A model generated the notes under the pieces. That model saw nothing but the letters and a program-made list of their open reading frames with translations, was not told the origin of the DNA and did no database searches. A stretch of 64,000 nucleotides of DNA, from assembly GCA_032433765.1 (NCBI GenBank), contig JAVIAB010000051.1, positions 79,167,244 through 79,231,243 on the forward strand. Direction: 5' to 3'. Positions 34,901 to 47,330 of this stretch are shown piece after piece. Each line of letters starts with the position of its first letter. Within the stretch, counting starts at the first letter, position 1. The translations under genes were made by a program, and so were the position numbers. Source of the DNA: Megaustenia siamemsis. Taxonomy: Eukaryota; Mollusca; Gastropoda; Stylommatophora; Ariophantidae.

Positions 34901-36010
34901 AGTGATAAGACACGCATATCAACGGTGGTATTCCAGCACATTGTTTTAGGTGATAAGACACGCATATCGACGGTGGTATTCCAGCGCATTGTTTTAAGTG
35001 ATAAGACACGCATATCGACGGTGGTATTCCAGCGCATTGTTTTAGGTGATTAGACACGCATATCAACGGTGGTATTCCAGCACATTGTTTTAGGTGATTA
35101 GACACGCATATCAACGGTGGTATTCCAGCACATTGTTTTAGGTGATTAGAGACGCATATCAACGGTGGTATTCCAGCGCATTGTTTTAAGTGATAAGACA
35201 CGCATATCAACGGTGGTATTCCAGCGCATTGTTTTTTATGATAAGACACGCATATCGACGGTAGTATTCCAGCGCATTGTTTTAGGTGATAAGACACGCA
35301 TATCAACGGTGGTATTCCATCGCATTGTTTTAAGTGATAAGACACGCATATCGACGGTGGTATTCCAGCGCATTGTTTTAAGTGATAAGACACGCATATC
35401 AACGGTGGTATTCCAGCGCATTGTTTTAAGTGATAAGACACGCATATCAACGGTGGTATTCCAGCGCATTGTTTTTGATGATAAGACACGCATATCGACG
35501 GTGGTATTCCAGCGCATTGTTTTAGGTGATAAGACACGCATATCAACGGTGGTATTCCAGCGCATTGTTTTAAGTGATAAGACACGCATATCAACGGTGG
35601 TATTCCAGCGCATTGTTTTAAGTGATAAGACACGCATATCAACGGTGGTATTCCAGCGCATTGTTTTAAGTGATAAGACACGCATATCAACGGTGGTATT
35701 CCAGCGCATTGTTTTAAGTGATAAGACACGCATATCGACGGTGGTATTCCAGCGCATTGTTTTAAGTGATAAGACACGCATATCAACTGTGGTATTCCAG
35801 CGCATTGTTTTAAGTGATAAGACACGCATATCAACGGTGGTATTCCAGCGCATTGTTTTTGATGATAAGACACGCATATCGACGGTAGTATTCCAGCGCA
35901 TTGTTTTAGGTGATAAGACACGCATATCAACGGTGGTATTCCAGCGCATTGTTTTAAGTGATAAGACACGCATATCGACGATGGTATTCCAGCGCATTGT
36001 TTTAAGTGGA
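31904..36010. repeat. 48-bp minisatellite, 4.1 kb, beside the alternative exons
   Basis: About 85 copies of a 48-bp unit containing acacgcatatcaacggtggt and attccagcgcattgtttta. The unit is 16 codons long, so frames of 732 and 663 codons (minus) and 320 codons (plus) are open, overlapping each other. This is typical of a codon-multiple repeat and not of a gene. Near 34,238 one unit is truncated, and an approximately 0.85-kb block is duplicated within the array. Confidence 0.95.
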
Positions 36011-36399
36011 AAACCAGTTTTACTCAACACCCAACAACAACTCCATGACAGAGATGTAGTTTCCGGGATTATAAAAAAACATGTATCTTTGGTTGACTCA
36101 TCTGCTCTGGTGTGTCGTTTTTTCTAGAATCCCGTCTATCCCTGCTGTACAAGAACGCCTTCTCCGTCTGTTGTTGTTGTTGTAGCGTTTTCTGATAGCG
36201 TTGTGCACAGCGTTTATCTGTGTCTGTCTTGTCACATGGCCAATCCATTACACTTTTAAAATATACTGCAAAGATGATCCCTTACTTTTTAGCTCTTCGC
36301 TTCTAATTTTGTCTATCGCGATGACTCTCGTCATGCGGCTGACATATTTTCTTTATATTTTATTACTGACTGTTTTACACACAGAGATCTAAAGTTTTA

Positions 36400-37310
36400 A
36401 TGGGCTGAGAGGGAGATCCTGGAATCACCCAAAGTTTGTTACGTCTACAGATAGACGAGCTATAGACGGCTGACGTCATTTTAACCACAAATGCCCCTCC
36501 TGCTCGCAAAGCTGAAGATGTCACAAACATTGAGTGATTCCATACAGCAACGGCTCCAGCTTTAGTAAATTATAGATGGCTGTGGTTTTACATAGCGTAC
36601 TCTGTCACCCTTTATTAAATTAATAAACATATATTGAGAGCAATATATGTGACTGATATGTTCTCACAGATCCTATTGAATTATTTTCAAGCTCATAATA
36701 TAATAGGACGGCATCTGGGAATTCCCTATCCCACTAGTCTCCCACAGCAATCTATAAATAGTAACGCCAGTGGGCAGAAAGGAATTACCCCAATCTTTTT
36801 TGTGACATGTTCAGCTTTGAGATGTGAGGAGGTTGTGGGTAGAATGACGTCTGGCACATCTGAAGACGTCTCGTTTGTGGCGGTTTTCTGAGATTTTCAT
36901 CTCTGTCCGCTGACCTTACTATTATGGATGGCTGTGACAAATCTCGGCTAGAGCGTCAAATTACAAAAAGGTCAAACACAGGTACATGCCTGCGGGGTTA
37001 CATCTAACGATCAGTTTGCCTTCTAAATAAAGTTTTATATAAGAAGTTCCATAGCATCCATCTACTTTGTACAGCCATATAGAGAGCTTATACATTTAGG
37101 AGTTCGCCTATTTTGAATGGCTAAGGCACAGCCAACTATAGATAAACTAAGGCCCGAGGGCTGTAAGGGATCACTCAAAGCTTGTGACGTTTTCACCATT
37201 GTTAACATGAGCAATTGCGGGTAAAATGACGTCAGTCGTCTACAGCTCGCTTAACTGCAGAGGTTACACGTTTTTTTGTGATTTCGGGAAAACCTTCAGT
37301 CCGCTGGCCT
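36400..37310. mobile_element. Three more palindromic MITE-like copies
   Basis: At about 36,400-36,546 (inverted), 36,770-36,905 and 37,150-37,310. They share the ttgtgacgttttca…, gggta[ag]aatgacgtc and gtctacagct blocks with the copies at 12.2-12.7 kb. Confidence 0.75.
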
Positions 37311-37358
37311 TAGTGAGCCTTTAGTTGTCTGTGGTTTAGTTGTGATAGCCAATAAAAT

Positions 37359-37627
37359 TAAAGATTCCCTCCACGCCTTTTTATACGTATGGGGAATATA
37401 GTGTTAGTGACCATATCTTTATATGACCACGGCAAATTTTTGGTGATATTGTTGGTATCACGCCAGGCCGCCTTTACTTCCCAGAAAAATCTCTGGTACC
37501 ATTTTTTAGAGGTTGGGCGAACCACGGAGCCTTGTCAGTCGGAAAAAAAATCCGCCATTGCAGGGGATCGTACCCGGACCCTTCTGGTCCGGAAGCAAGC
37601 ACACTAACCACTCAGCCACAGAGGCTC
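37359..37627 (-). mobile_element. SINE-B, related to SINE-A
   Basis: tRNA-like head at the right (minus: A box tggctgagtggttagtg, B box-like gggtacgatcccc). The body shares tagtgttagtgaccat and a ggtacc motif with SINE-A but differs elsewhere. The duplication ccaataaaat lies at 37349-37358 and 37628-37637. Confidence 0.85.
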
Positions 37628-37974
37628 CCAATAAAATGTTTTTTTTTTTTAAATTACGCCACCCAAAAAATAAATAATTTTCTGGAAAGTCAACCTTTCC
37701 TATTAAAAAATATATTAATTTATTGTTCCGGTCTCAAAAATAAAATGATAGCATAACATTTACAGAAATCTTTTGTTTTCAGTAACAAAAGAGGTACATG
37801 AGTACAGTTTTGAGTTAGACGGTTGAAATGTTAACACACTATCCCAGCTGTAGCGATAAACATTCCCAAATCGCCCGTAGATGAATGACAAACGTAACAA
37901 AATTCATTCTAAAAATAAGGTTACACGCATTGATTTCCGTGACCTTGACAGTCAAACTGAGACGTCATTCTTAC

Positions 37975-38023
37975 CTTGCCAGTACCAGCTTCCAGGTGCA
38001 CCAATCAAAAGCCGCCTGCCATC
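37975..38023 (-). CDS. Integrin alpha exon 2 of those seen (IGAPGSWYWQ)
   Basis: 49-bp exon entered in phase 0 and leaving one base, encoding DGRRLLIGAPGSWYWQ plus the first base of a Gly codon. The acceptor is ttgcag and the donor GTAAGA. GAPGSWYWQG is the FG-GAP signature of the blade immediately before the alternatively spliced loop. The single trailing G joins in frame to either of the next two exons, each of which begins GT, giving Gly at the junction. Confidence 0.93.
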
Positions 38024-38796
38024 CTGCAATGAAAATATAATGCGCCATTAATCAAGTCCAAAGTATGTTGTAGCTTGCATTAATGGATGCCATCATGTAC
38101 TTAATGTATGTGTCAACTCCTAACAGTTTGAAAACTCCGTCCAATAAGTGTCGCTTGCAACCAGGAAAACAATAAATAAACAATAACATCAAGTGTTATG
38201 AGTGCTAAAGGTGTATCTACTTATGGCATGAACATGTTCTACATTATGTATCACATTATATCACATTGTGGTTTTTTACTGTACTCGTCTTGTATGTTAA
38301 GTTATGTATAGTGTTATATAGATATTGTATCTAGTGTAGTGAATGTCACATATAAGTTGACAACCTTATGTAAATAATGTAAATTTATGTGTGTGTTGTA
38401 TATTAAGTATGCTTTCTATGTATGTTAGGTAATATTACATATGCTATATAAAGTGTGTGTTTTTATATTATATTACGCAAGCAATATACGTTACTTTAGA
38501 TTAGATATGTGTTGTTTATGATATATTAATTAAGCTATGATATAACGAACAATTATAATGTATTATATTAAGATGTTATGTTTTGTCAAGTCATGTTACG
38601 TTATATTATATCACAAATCAAAATCTGGACTTCTTCTCCTAAACAATGAACAAATGATAAATGTATTTCAAACAGAAACAAATCTTTTTCATTTGCAGAT
38701 CCACATATTTATTTACTTTGAATCTCAGCTACATACAGACATACTGCTTCCGCCGTGCGGTGCGTGATTACGGCTTTAGTTTTTTTTCCCCACAGC

Positions 38797-38855
38797 CATG
38801 TACATATCTACGGGTAATTTATTTAGTATTACGCCAGGCCGCCTTATTTTGTATT
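38797..38855 (-). mobile_element. SINE-B fragment
   Basis: Short match to the SINE-B body (tattacgccaggccgcctta). Head and tail are missing. Confidence 0.5.
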
Positions 38856-39103
38856 AGAAATAAACTCTCTACTGTTTAATTTAAAAGTCTATATTCTGAA
38901 CAAGAGAATCTGTAGACAGCTATTTTATTATATTCATCAAAACAAGCAAGATTTGCTGACTGCAAAATGGCGCAGATTACAAGCACACATCGCTGTTGAT
39001 AGACAACTGACATGAAGGGGAGACAAGAACTTTAGACAAAAACTGGACTTCAGAAACTTGAAGGTAATGACTAAAAATATATAATATAATACAGAGTAGA
39101 CAA

Positions 39104-39840
39104 CGACTAAACACAGATAACAATTTATATTAGAACAGATATATGTTCTATGAATGACTCCAATCGAAAACTAAATAGAGAAAACTAAATAACACAGCTA
39201 ACAATTAATTCTGGAACAGAGGTATGTTCCATGTATAATGAATAACTCCAATCGAAAACTAAATAGAGAAAACTAAACAACACAGCTAACAATTAATTCT
39301 GGAACAGATGTATGTTCCATGTATAATGAATGACTCCAACCGAAAACTAAATAGAGAAAACTAAACAACACAGCTAACAATTAATTCTGGAACAGATGTA
39401 TGTTCCATGTATAATGAATGACTCCAACCGAAAACTAAATAGAGAAAACTAAACAACACAGCTAACAATTAATTCTAGAACAGAGATATGTTCCATGTAT
39501 AATGAATGACTCCAACCGAAAACTAAATAGAGAAAACTAAACAACACAGCTAACAATTAATTCTAGAACAGAGATATGTTCCATGTATAATGAATGACTC
39601 CAACCGAAAACTAAATAGAGAAAACTAAACAACACAGCTAACAATTAATTCTAGAACAGAGGTATGTTCCATGTATAATGAATGACTCCAATAGAAAACG
39701 AAATAGAGAAAACAAAACAACACAGCTAACAATTAATTCTGGAACAGAGGTATGTTCCATGTATAATGAATGACTCCAATAGAAAACGAAATAGAGAAAA
39801 CAAAACAACACAGCTAACAATTAATTCTAGAACAGAGATA
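39104..39840. repeat. 88-bp tandem repeat, about eight copies
   Basis: Unit contains aattaattctggaacagagg and gaatgactccaatcgaaaac. Copies are highly similar. Confidence 0.93.
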
Positions 39841-40127
39841 AAAGTAATGGACTGCATCTCAAGAACTATAAGAAGAATGGCTTATAAGTTCAGTCTCCTG
39901 CAGATAGACTAGTTAGCAAAGAGAGAAGGTACATATCCTGAATAAAACTTGGATAAGAAAGACTCCTTAGTTTAAAAAAGACTACTTTCCTTAGACAGAT
40001 AATTCAGACTAATAAATGTGTGCAGGAAGATAAAGAAAAACGAAGGACTAGGGATGCAGACCCAAATAAACGTACGCTGAAGATGGAGACACTTGACTGT
40101 CAAATAAAAAGTACTGTGCAGCGCCAC

Positions 40128-40290
40128 TGACTATGACAAGCGCGACTGGCTATGGGAAGTACGACTGACTATGGGTAGCGCGACTGACTATGGGTAGCGC
40201 GACTGGCTATGAGAAGCGCGACTGGCTATTGGTAGTACGACTGACTATGGTTAGCGCAACTGGCTATAGGAAGTACGACTGGCTATTTAA
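40128..40290. repeat. ~19-bp repeat (gactgactatgggtagcgc)
   Basis: About eight variable copies. Confidence 0.85.
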
Positions 40291-40624
40291 ACGAAGTTAC
40301 ACTGTTAAGTCTGATTCTATCTTAAATGACGTCACTGAGTATGACTGACTATTTCAAGAGCTCATGCTAAAAAAATTAAAAACAAAACAATAACAATTAT
40401 GCCAGTAAATCTGACGAATTATGTTCATTGAAGCATTCTCTTAAGAAAGATAAACTTACTTACAACCATACAGTTATTTATGTTTACAAACTACCTGGAA
40501 CATAGTTTACCATAGTCTCGTAGACTTAAACAAAGCGATGGCCTGATAGTTTGTTATTAGACCATTAACAAAATTTAGGGGAATGAACTATGTAATTTCA
40601 CTGTACTATTGGTCACAACATTTG

Positions 40625-40800
40625 AACGTTTGGGAGTTGGGAAAGGCATTGCTGCGTTTTCCTGGCATCGCCTCACCCAACTCAGTAAGCCAGGTACCTA
40701 TTCCATTTTTCATCTACTTCGACCGCAGAACGTCAGGCGGGCATGGAAGTCAAGTTTACTAAGTTACCACTACGCTACACCCCTTGTAAGAGATTCTATT
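40625..40800 (-). mobile_element. tRNA-headed SINE, degraded
   Basis: The minus strand has gtagcgtagtggtaac as an A box and ctgcggtcgaagtag as a B box-like element, then a ggtacc motif in the body, as in the other SINEs. No clear tail. Confidence 0.5.
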
Positions 40801-40988
40801 AGTCTTAAGTAATTATTTTGTTATGTTCTGTTGTTCTCTCCTGTTTAACATGTTCAGACATCGATGCTGTTTCAGCTATATATTTCACTGCAGTCCACAA
40901 TGCTACCAAAAAATCGGGAATCTTTCCTTCAAAGTTGTCCCAGAAAATCCAGAATTGGTCTCGCTGTGAATTCTACAAGCAATCAAGT

Positions 40989-41549
40989 TCATCATTGAGT
41001 GCCGTCTCCGCATCGATGGTTGGCTACCATGGAGCGCCATTCCACTCTGTCTCTTGCTTTGATGGTGCAGATTGTCATAGGCTGACTTGTCCATCTTTTG
41101 ATGTTACTCGTCCATGTTAGTCGTGGTCTGCCTCTGCCTCTTTTACCTTGTATTTTCCCTTCCAATATTACTTTTATTAGGCTGTTGTGTCTTTTAACAT
41201 GACCCAAAAATTTCATTTGTCTTGTTTTAATTGTGTTTAGTGGTTCTCTTTTCATTTTTAGTCGTTTTAAAACTTCATCGTTTGTTTTCTTTTCCTTCCA
41301 TCCAATTCTACCTACTCTTCTATATATCCACATTTCAAAGGTTTCAATTTTCTGTTCTGTTTTCTGGTCTAATGTTCATGTTTCTGCACCATACAGGAAT
41401 ATTGAGAAGATGTAACATTTTGCTATTCTTAGTTTTAGCTCTGGTGCTATATGTTTTTATGTTAGTATATTTTTCATGGCATTAAAATTACTTTTTGTCC
41501 TACTTATTCTTTTGTTTATTTCAGACGTACATTTTCCATTACTGCCTCA
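40989..41549 (-). mobile_element. L1A LINE copy 4 (3' part)
   Basis: 561-bp 5'-truncated insertion flanked by caatcaagt (40980-40988, 41550-41558). The minus strand gives GRIGWKEKKTNDEVLKRLKM, GHVKRHNSLIKVILEGKIQG and KRGRGRPRLTWTSNIKRW in one frame. The C-terminal region is the most intact in the window, and it retains the 7 bases lost in copies 2 and 3. Confidence 0.93.
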
Positions 41550-42023
41550 CAATCAAGTCACCACACGCAAATTTAAAAATTACGTTTCGCTATAGACAAT
41601 CATTTGGTCATGGAAAGCCTGATAATTGAAGGGCTGTGCCAAGATAAGAGTGGGAGTGACCATGATCCACGCCTTCAAACAAAAATAACTTCGTTTTCTC
41701 AGTCAACATTCACGTTGGTTAGATCGTCTCTTCGCCCCGGAAGCAATCAAGCTGAAACCACTTGTAGAGCTCTTCCGACAGTTGTGTCATGTCACGTGCT
41801 AGTGATGCTCACTGAAGTGTTCTAACTCTGCAAGGGTGTGTGTGTGGGGACGGGGGCATAATGGTCACTGAAATATGTAGAACTGCGTGTGTGTTGCACT
41901 AAAATAAATGTTGAAACTGTTGGTGTGTGTTAAACATATATCCCGATGGCGACTCTTTTGTGTGAAGTAAATTTAAGTTTGATGTCTACTGTACTATAAA
42001 CTGTAATATACCCCTTATCATCA

Positions 42024-42025
<2 letters not shown>

Positions 42026-42063
<38 letters not shown>
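42026..42063. repeat. (AT)n microsatellite
   Basis: About 19 AT dinucleotides. Confidence 0.95.
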
Positions 42064-42065
<2 letters not shown>

Positions 42066-42097
42066 GTAATATATCCCTTAATAGTGACACTGTGACC

Positions 42098-42310
42098 TTT
42101 CAGGCATGTCGTAAGAGGCGACTAAGGAGGTTGATCGATGGCTTGACAAGCTGTCATTGTAAAAAGTATTGTTATGGAAACATAGCCATAGATTTTAGAA
42201 GCAGTGATCTCTGCAATATGTGTCATTTTGGCACGCAATGTTTCTGTTTTTGAGATTTCTGTTCGGCCCTATGTGCCGTCTTGGGCTCGAAATGACAATA
42301 GATACATAGA
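42098..42310 (-). repeat. R1 interspersed repeat, copy 2
   Basis: Inverted relative to the other two and extended at one end by gcatgtcgtaagaggcgact and a block shared with copy 1 (gatcgatggcttgacaagct). Confidence 0.75.
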
Positions 42311-42928
42311 ATATATCCCATATCATCATACCTATATATCGACTGTGGTATACTCCATTTAATTACAAGTGCCCTATATTCACGCGAAAACCGCAGAGTT
42401 CGGTCATTTTCATTCGATGAATAGATAACACTACATCTATAAATGAAAGTTTCAACGATAACGAAAATAATAATAGTATGTTATCTAAGGTCAGTTATAT
42501 ATAACAACATCAGTCTCTTGTAGAACTTTAGAATAACAGGTAACGACTTTCTTGAAGTGATTGACATGTTCTTGTCTTCACCTTGTTTTACCAAGATCGT
42601 TGAGTGATGTACACATTAACAGTCAGACAGAACACGAGTGTTGTTTACAGATTCGTAGCATATCAATATTCACTACATTTGTCTATTCTATCTCCTGTCT
42701 ATTGTATTGTTAGTGCATTATGAAAACCTGCAGCAATATTCTTGGATATTTACCCTCTTATCTTTAGTGCTTTCTTTTTCATGTCCGATTGTCTTCTGTC
42801 TTCTCCATTTATGACTCCCGTCATGACATCATATCAATTTATTTACCGACAATTTGTGGTCACTTTATTACTTTTTGTCTCCCACCACTTTAAATTTAAT
42901 TCAAACTTTGTTTCGTAACATCATCATC

Positions 42929-43115
42929 ATCATCATCATTATGGAGTGCCGTCTCCGTATCGAAGGTCGGAGCGCTATTCCGATCGGTCTCTTGTTTTGA
43001 TGGTGCAGGTTGTCATAGGTTGACTTGTCCATCTTTTGATGTTACTCGTCCACCTTAGTCTTGGTCTGCGGCTGCCTCATTTACCTTGTACTTTCCCTTC
43101 CAAGTTTACTTTTAG
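42929..43115 (-). mobile_element. L1A LINE fragment 5 (3' end only)
   Basis: About 190 bp with an (atc)n start and the terminal coding block of the family. Diverged. Confidence 0.82.
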
Positions 43116-43204
43116 TAATATGTACTAATTTATATTTCTCGTCTGCATTTCCTTTAACGAGATATGTTCAACAAGTCCTGTAGAAAACGCAGCCTCGTCC
43201 TTTG

Positions 43205-43965
43205 ACCAACTTTTATCTTTGAACGACTTTATCTTTGAACGACTTTTATCTTTGAACGACTTTTATCTTTGAACGACTTTTATCTTTGAACGACTTTTAT
43301 CTTTGAACGACTTTTATCTTTGAACGACTTTTATCTTTGAATAACTTTTATCTTTGAACGACTTTTAACTTTGAACGACTTTTATCTTTGAATGACTTTT
43401 ATCTTTGAACGACTTTTATCTTTGAACGACTTTTATCTTAGAGTAACTTTTATCTTTGAACGACTTTTATCTTTGAACGACTTTTATCTGTGAACGACTT
43501 TTATCTGTGAACGACTTTTATCTGTGAACGACTTTTATCTGTGAACGACTTTTATCTGTGAACGACTTCTATCTTTGAACGACTTTTATCTTTGAACGAC
43601 TTTTATCTTTGAACGACTTTTATCTTTGAACGACTTTTATCTTTGAACGACTTCTATCTTTGAACGACTTCTATCTTTGAACGACTTTTATCTTTGAACG
43701 ACTTTTATCTTTGAACGACTTCTATCTGTGAACGACTTCTATCTTTGAACGACTTTTATCTTTGAACGACTTTTATCTGTGAACGACTTTTATCTGTGAA
43801 CGACTTCTATCTTTGAACGACTTCTATCTTTGAACGACTTTTATCTGTGAACGACTTTTATCTGTGAACGACTTCTATCTTTGAACGACTTCTATCTTTG
43901 AACGACTTTTATCTTTGAACGACTTTTATCTTTGACCGACTTTAATTTTGAACGTTCCCAAGTTC
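43205..43965. repeat. 17-bp minisatellite (tttgaacgacttttatc)n
   Basis: About 44 copies with a few point variants (tgtgaa, ttctatc). Confidence 0.95.
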
Positions 43966-44975
43966 GAGCGCTAAAGTTCAAAAGGTATTTTTTTTTTCAA
44001 TCGAGAGTTCGAGATAAATGTGTTTAATAATTTTGTTGCGCGTCCAAATGATCGCTTGCGTCACGTTTGAGTGCTTTCAGTACTTATTTGTTTGTTTTAT
44101 TTGGTATGTATTCGGTTATATATAACCGCTGTCGCTATAGCAACCAAGCAACATTGTGATGAAAACGATCGTCAATGAAGACCTCCATGAATACTTGGGG
44201 ACATATTTAAGCTGCAGAAATGATCCGCAATGGCTGAAGGGAAATTGACATTTTTCATGATTCCGGTTCTAAAACCTGGTTTTTTTTTAAATATAAACAT
44301 ACTGACTGGAGCATGTCCTTTATGTGAAGCAAAACCTAAGATTTCTTGGAAATTTAAGCAAAAATATTAATGTCTAGACAACATCAATACACAATAGGAA
44401 TTGCTTGGTTGGTCTAAATCGTTCTGTGGTTACTGCAATCTAATGATCTCAGTGTTGACGATGACATTTCGTTTTCTGATGAGTATCTGCTCTTCCAGGG
44501 GCAGAGATGAATTAGGACAATCAAAATGACATGGAGTTATCGTTTCTAAGCTGCTTCAAGACCCTGCTGGTAAAGAAGGTTGCATCTTGTGATTATTCTC
44601 CGACATCAAACAGGTTGGAAATTACGGTTAGTAAAGGTAGTCACATTGTGAAACATGTAAGAGAATTACAACTAATGCGACATATCTAGAGAAAGGTGTA
44701 AGATGCAGTGTTTTCTTCTTTCATGTTATTATGTTTCATAAGCTTCGAGATTGCGTACATCTTTAAATACACACGTTGACTGTGGAGTCCCTCGAGGAAT
44801 TGAACAAACGATTATTGGATCATGAAGTAAACATATTATTGCTACGCTAAACTCACACCAAGATTAGTACACAATGTTAATGATGGTAAGTCTGCTTGTT
44901 TGATTGGATGGTTAGCAACAAAGGTTTCTTTCAAAAAGACACGGGGCTGTAGTGTTTAGGGAGTGACTCACGTAC

Positions 44976-45037
44976 TGGAGATAGTGCAGCACTGAACCCC
45001 GCCTGGCAGTAACCTTGTCGATGGAAACCCCACTGGT
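44976..45037 (-). CDS. Integrin alpha exon 1 of those seen (GYCQAGFSAALSP)
   Basis: 62-bp exon entered in phase 1: two bases, then 20 codons. It follows an acceptor reading ttctctacag and ends at a GTACGT donor after the codon for Pro. The translation contains QGYCQAGFSAALSP, the conserved Cys-containing strand before the third propeller blade of alphaV/alpha5-type chains. A stronger-looking GTGAGT lies 4 bp downstream of the chosen donor, but using it would break the frame into the next exon. The exon upstream of this one was not found in the window. Confidence 0.88.
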
Positions 45038-46142
45038 CTGTAGAGAAACATACACACAAACACACAGCATGTCAGGACAACATCAACGTCTGTAGCACGC
45101 CAAGGCAAATGAATGATAGATATGGGGTAACAGTCGGACATGAAAAATACACAACAGGCAGGCAACGTTGCACATGTACACCTGATAGTTAATGCTTATT
45201 CATGTACACTGTTTTGTTTGACCAGTTTGTGGATTTCATATTTTTACCTGACAGTTGTTTCAATTTATGACAACATCGTTGGTGCCAGCTTGTACATTCA
45301 TTTACTTGGTGGTTTTGTTTCGCAATAATCTACCTGGCTTAATGGTTAAATGATAACTTATTTAGTTGCTAGTTATAACTAAACCTTTTCTGCTTCATTG
45401 GTAATACGATTACTTTCTTAACTGATGTTTATAACTAAATTGTTTGTTTGATTCGTTATATTATAACTTTCTTGGTTGTTTTTGTTATATAACAATTTAT
45501 CTGACTGATTTTATTATAACTTTTTGAGTATTTGGTTAGACAATACATCTGACTGGCTTGTTATATATTGTACCTTACTTGGTTGTTTAGCTTAATAACA
45601 GTTTATTTTGTGCATTGTTTATTTGATATCTTACTTATCTGATCTATTAAACTGACAATTTATCTAGTGGATTGGTTTTACACTAACATCTTTGGTTATT
45701 TAGAAACATACTGTTTTGTTTGGATATATAATAATTTACTTTTTTGTTTGATTATTTAATAACGTGACTGTTACATAATAACTAGGATGTTTGACAATGT
45801 AATAACTTATTAGGTTATATAGTAACTTGGTTATTTGTTATGTAACTTGGATGTTTGGTTATATAATGACTTACTGGGTTTTTTTTGTTATACAACTTAC
45901 TAGTTTGTTTGGTTATATAGTAACATACATGGATGTTTGGTTATATAATAACATACTTGGTTATTTGGTTATGCAAAAACCTAGCAGTTTTTTTAATATA
46001 ATAAATTGCTTGGTCATTCTGTGATAAAACACTCCATTTGGCGGTTTAGTTACACGATAATTTATATGGCCAATGCTTATATTATAAATTAAATTTGCTA
46101 AAATGGCTACCCGACTATTTATACTCTCGACTGATTGAAATA

Positions 46143-46531
46143 CAGTGTCCGAAAAAGAACGTACTTTTTTCGATCAATTATTGTCTCCTTGATGTAATGT
46201 AAGGATTTTTTAAATACCAAAGGTAATGTAATATCTCAAAGTTTTTTTATCCTACGTTACAAAGATTAAATATGGGCGTCCTTTGTGGCACGTCAGATAT
46301 CTAGTCAACAGTCCATTTTCTCCCATACTCGACGCGTAGTCTACAGCACAAAATGCTTTATGTTGTTTTGTGGGCGCTATCTTGGAAAATCTATGCGTAT
46401 GAGTATGGTTGGCATTTTACTCTAAACTGTTATGTTTCAGTTACAATCTATACTTCTTACAAGTCTCTACATACACTAGTAGTCTGGAAACAAAATAAAG
46501 GTAAAGGGTATATTCTTTTTAGGACACCCGG
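46143..46531. mobile_element. Mariner-type MITE
   Basis: Imperfect inverted ends: cagtgtccgaaaaagaacgt at the left, and the complement of cgggtgtcctaaaaagaata at the right. TA on both sides. No coding capacity. Confidence 0.6.
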
Positions 46532-47059
46532 TATAATCTTAATAAGTGATGGTTCGTGTGATACTAGTGCTCGGTGCAAAGCAAAAATATGGGCTGCCAG
46601 TGACTGGGGCAATAACAGTATTGCGCTTCCTAGTCGTCTATTTAATTAATTGTTTTTACTTTCGCTCGTTAAAAGTCAAAAGTGTAGATTAAAATGGCCA
46701 CTGCCAGGGCAATATTGTTAAGGAAAGAGGACGCATGTATCGAGCCGAAAGACGTAGATTTAGCGGTTTGGCGGAAGCTAGCGACACAACGCGTCAACGC
46801 CTACATAACGGGTTAACGCTAAAAAATAAACATTACTACTTTCACTTTTCTTTTCGTTTTTTTTTTTTTTAAATTTTGCCACCCTAAGAATTTTGCGGTC
46901 GGATCCACTTCCCCTCAGGCCCCACGCACGCTACGCCACTGACTGAAACAGCTGATTTATGACGATATAGTTTACTTTAATTTGACACTATCTGGATTCG
47001 AACCCTAGTTTGAAGCGCGGCAAGTTACAATTAATGATAAAAGAATGAAAATGCTACGA

Positions 47060-47330
47060 CACACCGTAAGATCTACAGACCTTACTTACTAAGACCATTA
47101 TTCAGGGCATAGGACCAGACGAAAGAAGGCAAGGCAGACAGAGAAAACAATGGGAAGACAACATCAGAGAACCACCGTCAGGATTAACCTTAGTTACATC
47201 TCTCAACAAGCAGCCCTTCACCGTGAAAGTTGGAAGAACATCGCGAGGGCGTTGTCAAAAGCGCCCTGACAACAGCCAAGGCTACGGACCCAAACGTTTA
47301 GTTAATCTGTTGTGTCCTCGCTTATAAAGC
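47060..47330 (+). pseudogene. LINE ORF2 C-terminal remnant
   Basis: The plus strand gives TIIQGIGPDERRQGRQRKQWEDNI, which resembles the basic GRRRGRQKKRWEDNI motif near the end of many invertebrate LINE proteins. A frameshifted WKNIARALSKAP-type end follows. Family not assigned. Confidence 0.6.

Larger units (their letters stand above)
31778..37974. other. Integrin intron upstream of the alternative exons
   Basis: 6.2-kb intron, two thirds of it a single 48-bp minisatellite array. The rest holds palindromic repeats and a SINE-B. Confidence 0.75.
38024..44975. other. Integrin intron with tandem arrays and LINE fragments
   Basis: 7-kb intron. Nothing recognised in 38,100-38,790, 39,841-40,127, 41,560-42,020 (beyond low complexity), 42,311-42,928 or 43,966-44,975. 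Confidence 0.65.
1315..45037 (-). other. Integrin alpha gene, partial (nine exons, beta-propeller)
   Basis: This span covers the recognisable part of a host integrin alpha gene transcribed right to left. The exons, in transcript order, are 45037-44976, 38023-37975, 31777-31688 and/or 31627-31541, 16368-16324, 12072-12029, 8652-8599, 4139-4087 and 1414-1315. Every border is GT-AG and codon phase is continuous throughout, which is strong evidence that this is a real gene. The product shows FG-GAP blade motifs (IGAPGSWYWQG, VVGTPKG, IIVGAPMY) and two calcium-loop motifs (EFDGDNSDD, DLNGDRMDD). The WYWQGQ and GYCQAGFS signatures fit the alphaV/alpha5/alphaIIb/alphaPS2 class rather than the I-domain class. 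Integrin alpha chains pair with a beta chain in the plasma membrane and bind extracellular matrix. The N-terminal blades, the C-terminal legs and the membrane segment are not in view. The subclass is inferred; the family is secure. Confidence 0.93.

Noticed and set aside
31849..35969. Two long minus-strand frames (732 and 663 codons) and a 320-codon plus-strand frame
   Set aside because: All come from a 48-bp, 16-codon repeat. They overlap each other in different frames and lie inside an integrin intron.
31904..36010. CRISPR-like appearance (dozens of regular direct repeats)
   Set aside because: Repeats are head-to-tail with no unique spacers, and the genome is eukaryotic.
44976..44979. Alternative donor GTGAGT 4 bp downstream of the chosen exon end
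   Set aside because: Looks stronger as a site but would shift the frame and destroy DGRRLLIGAPG in the next exon.
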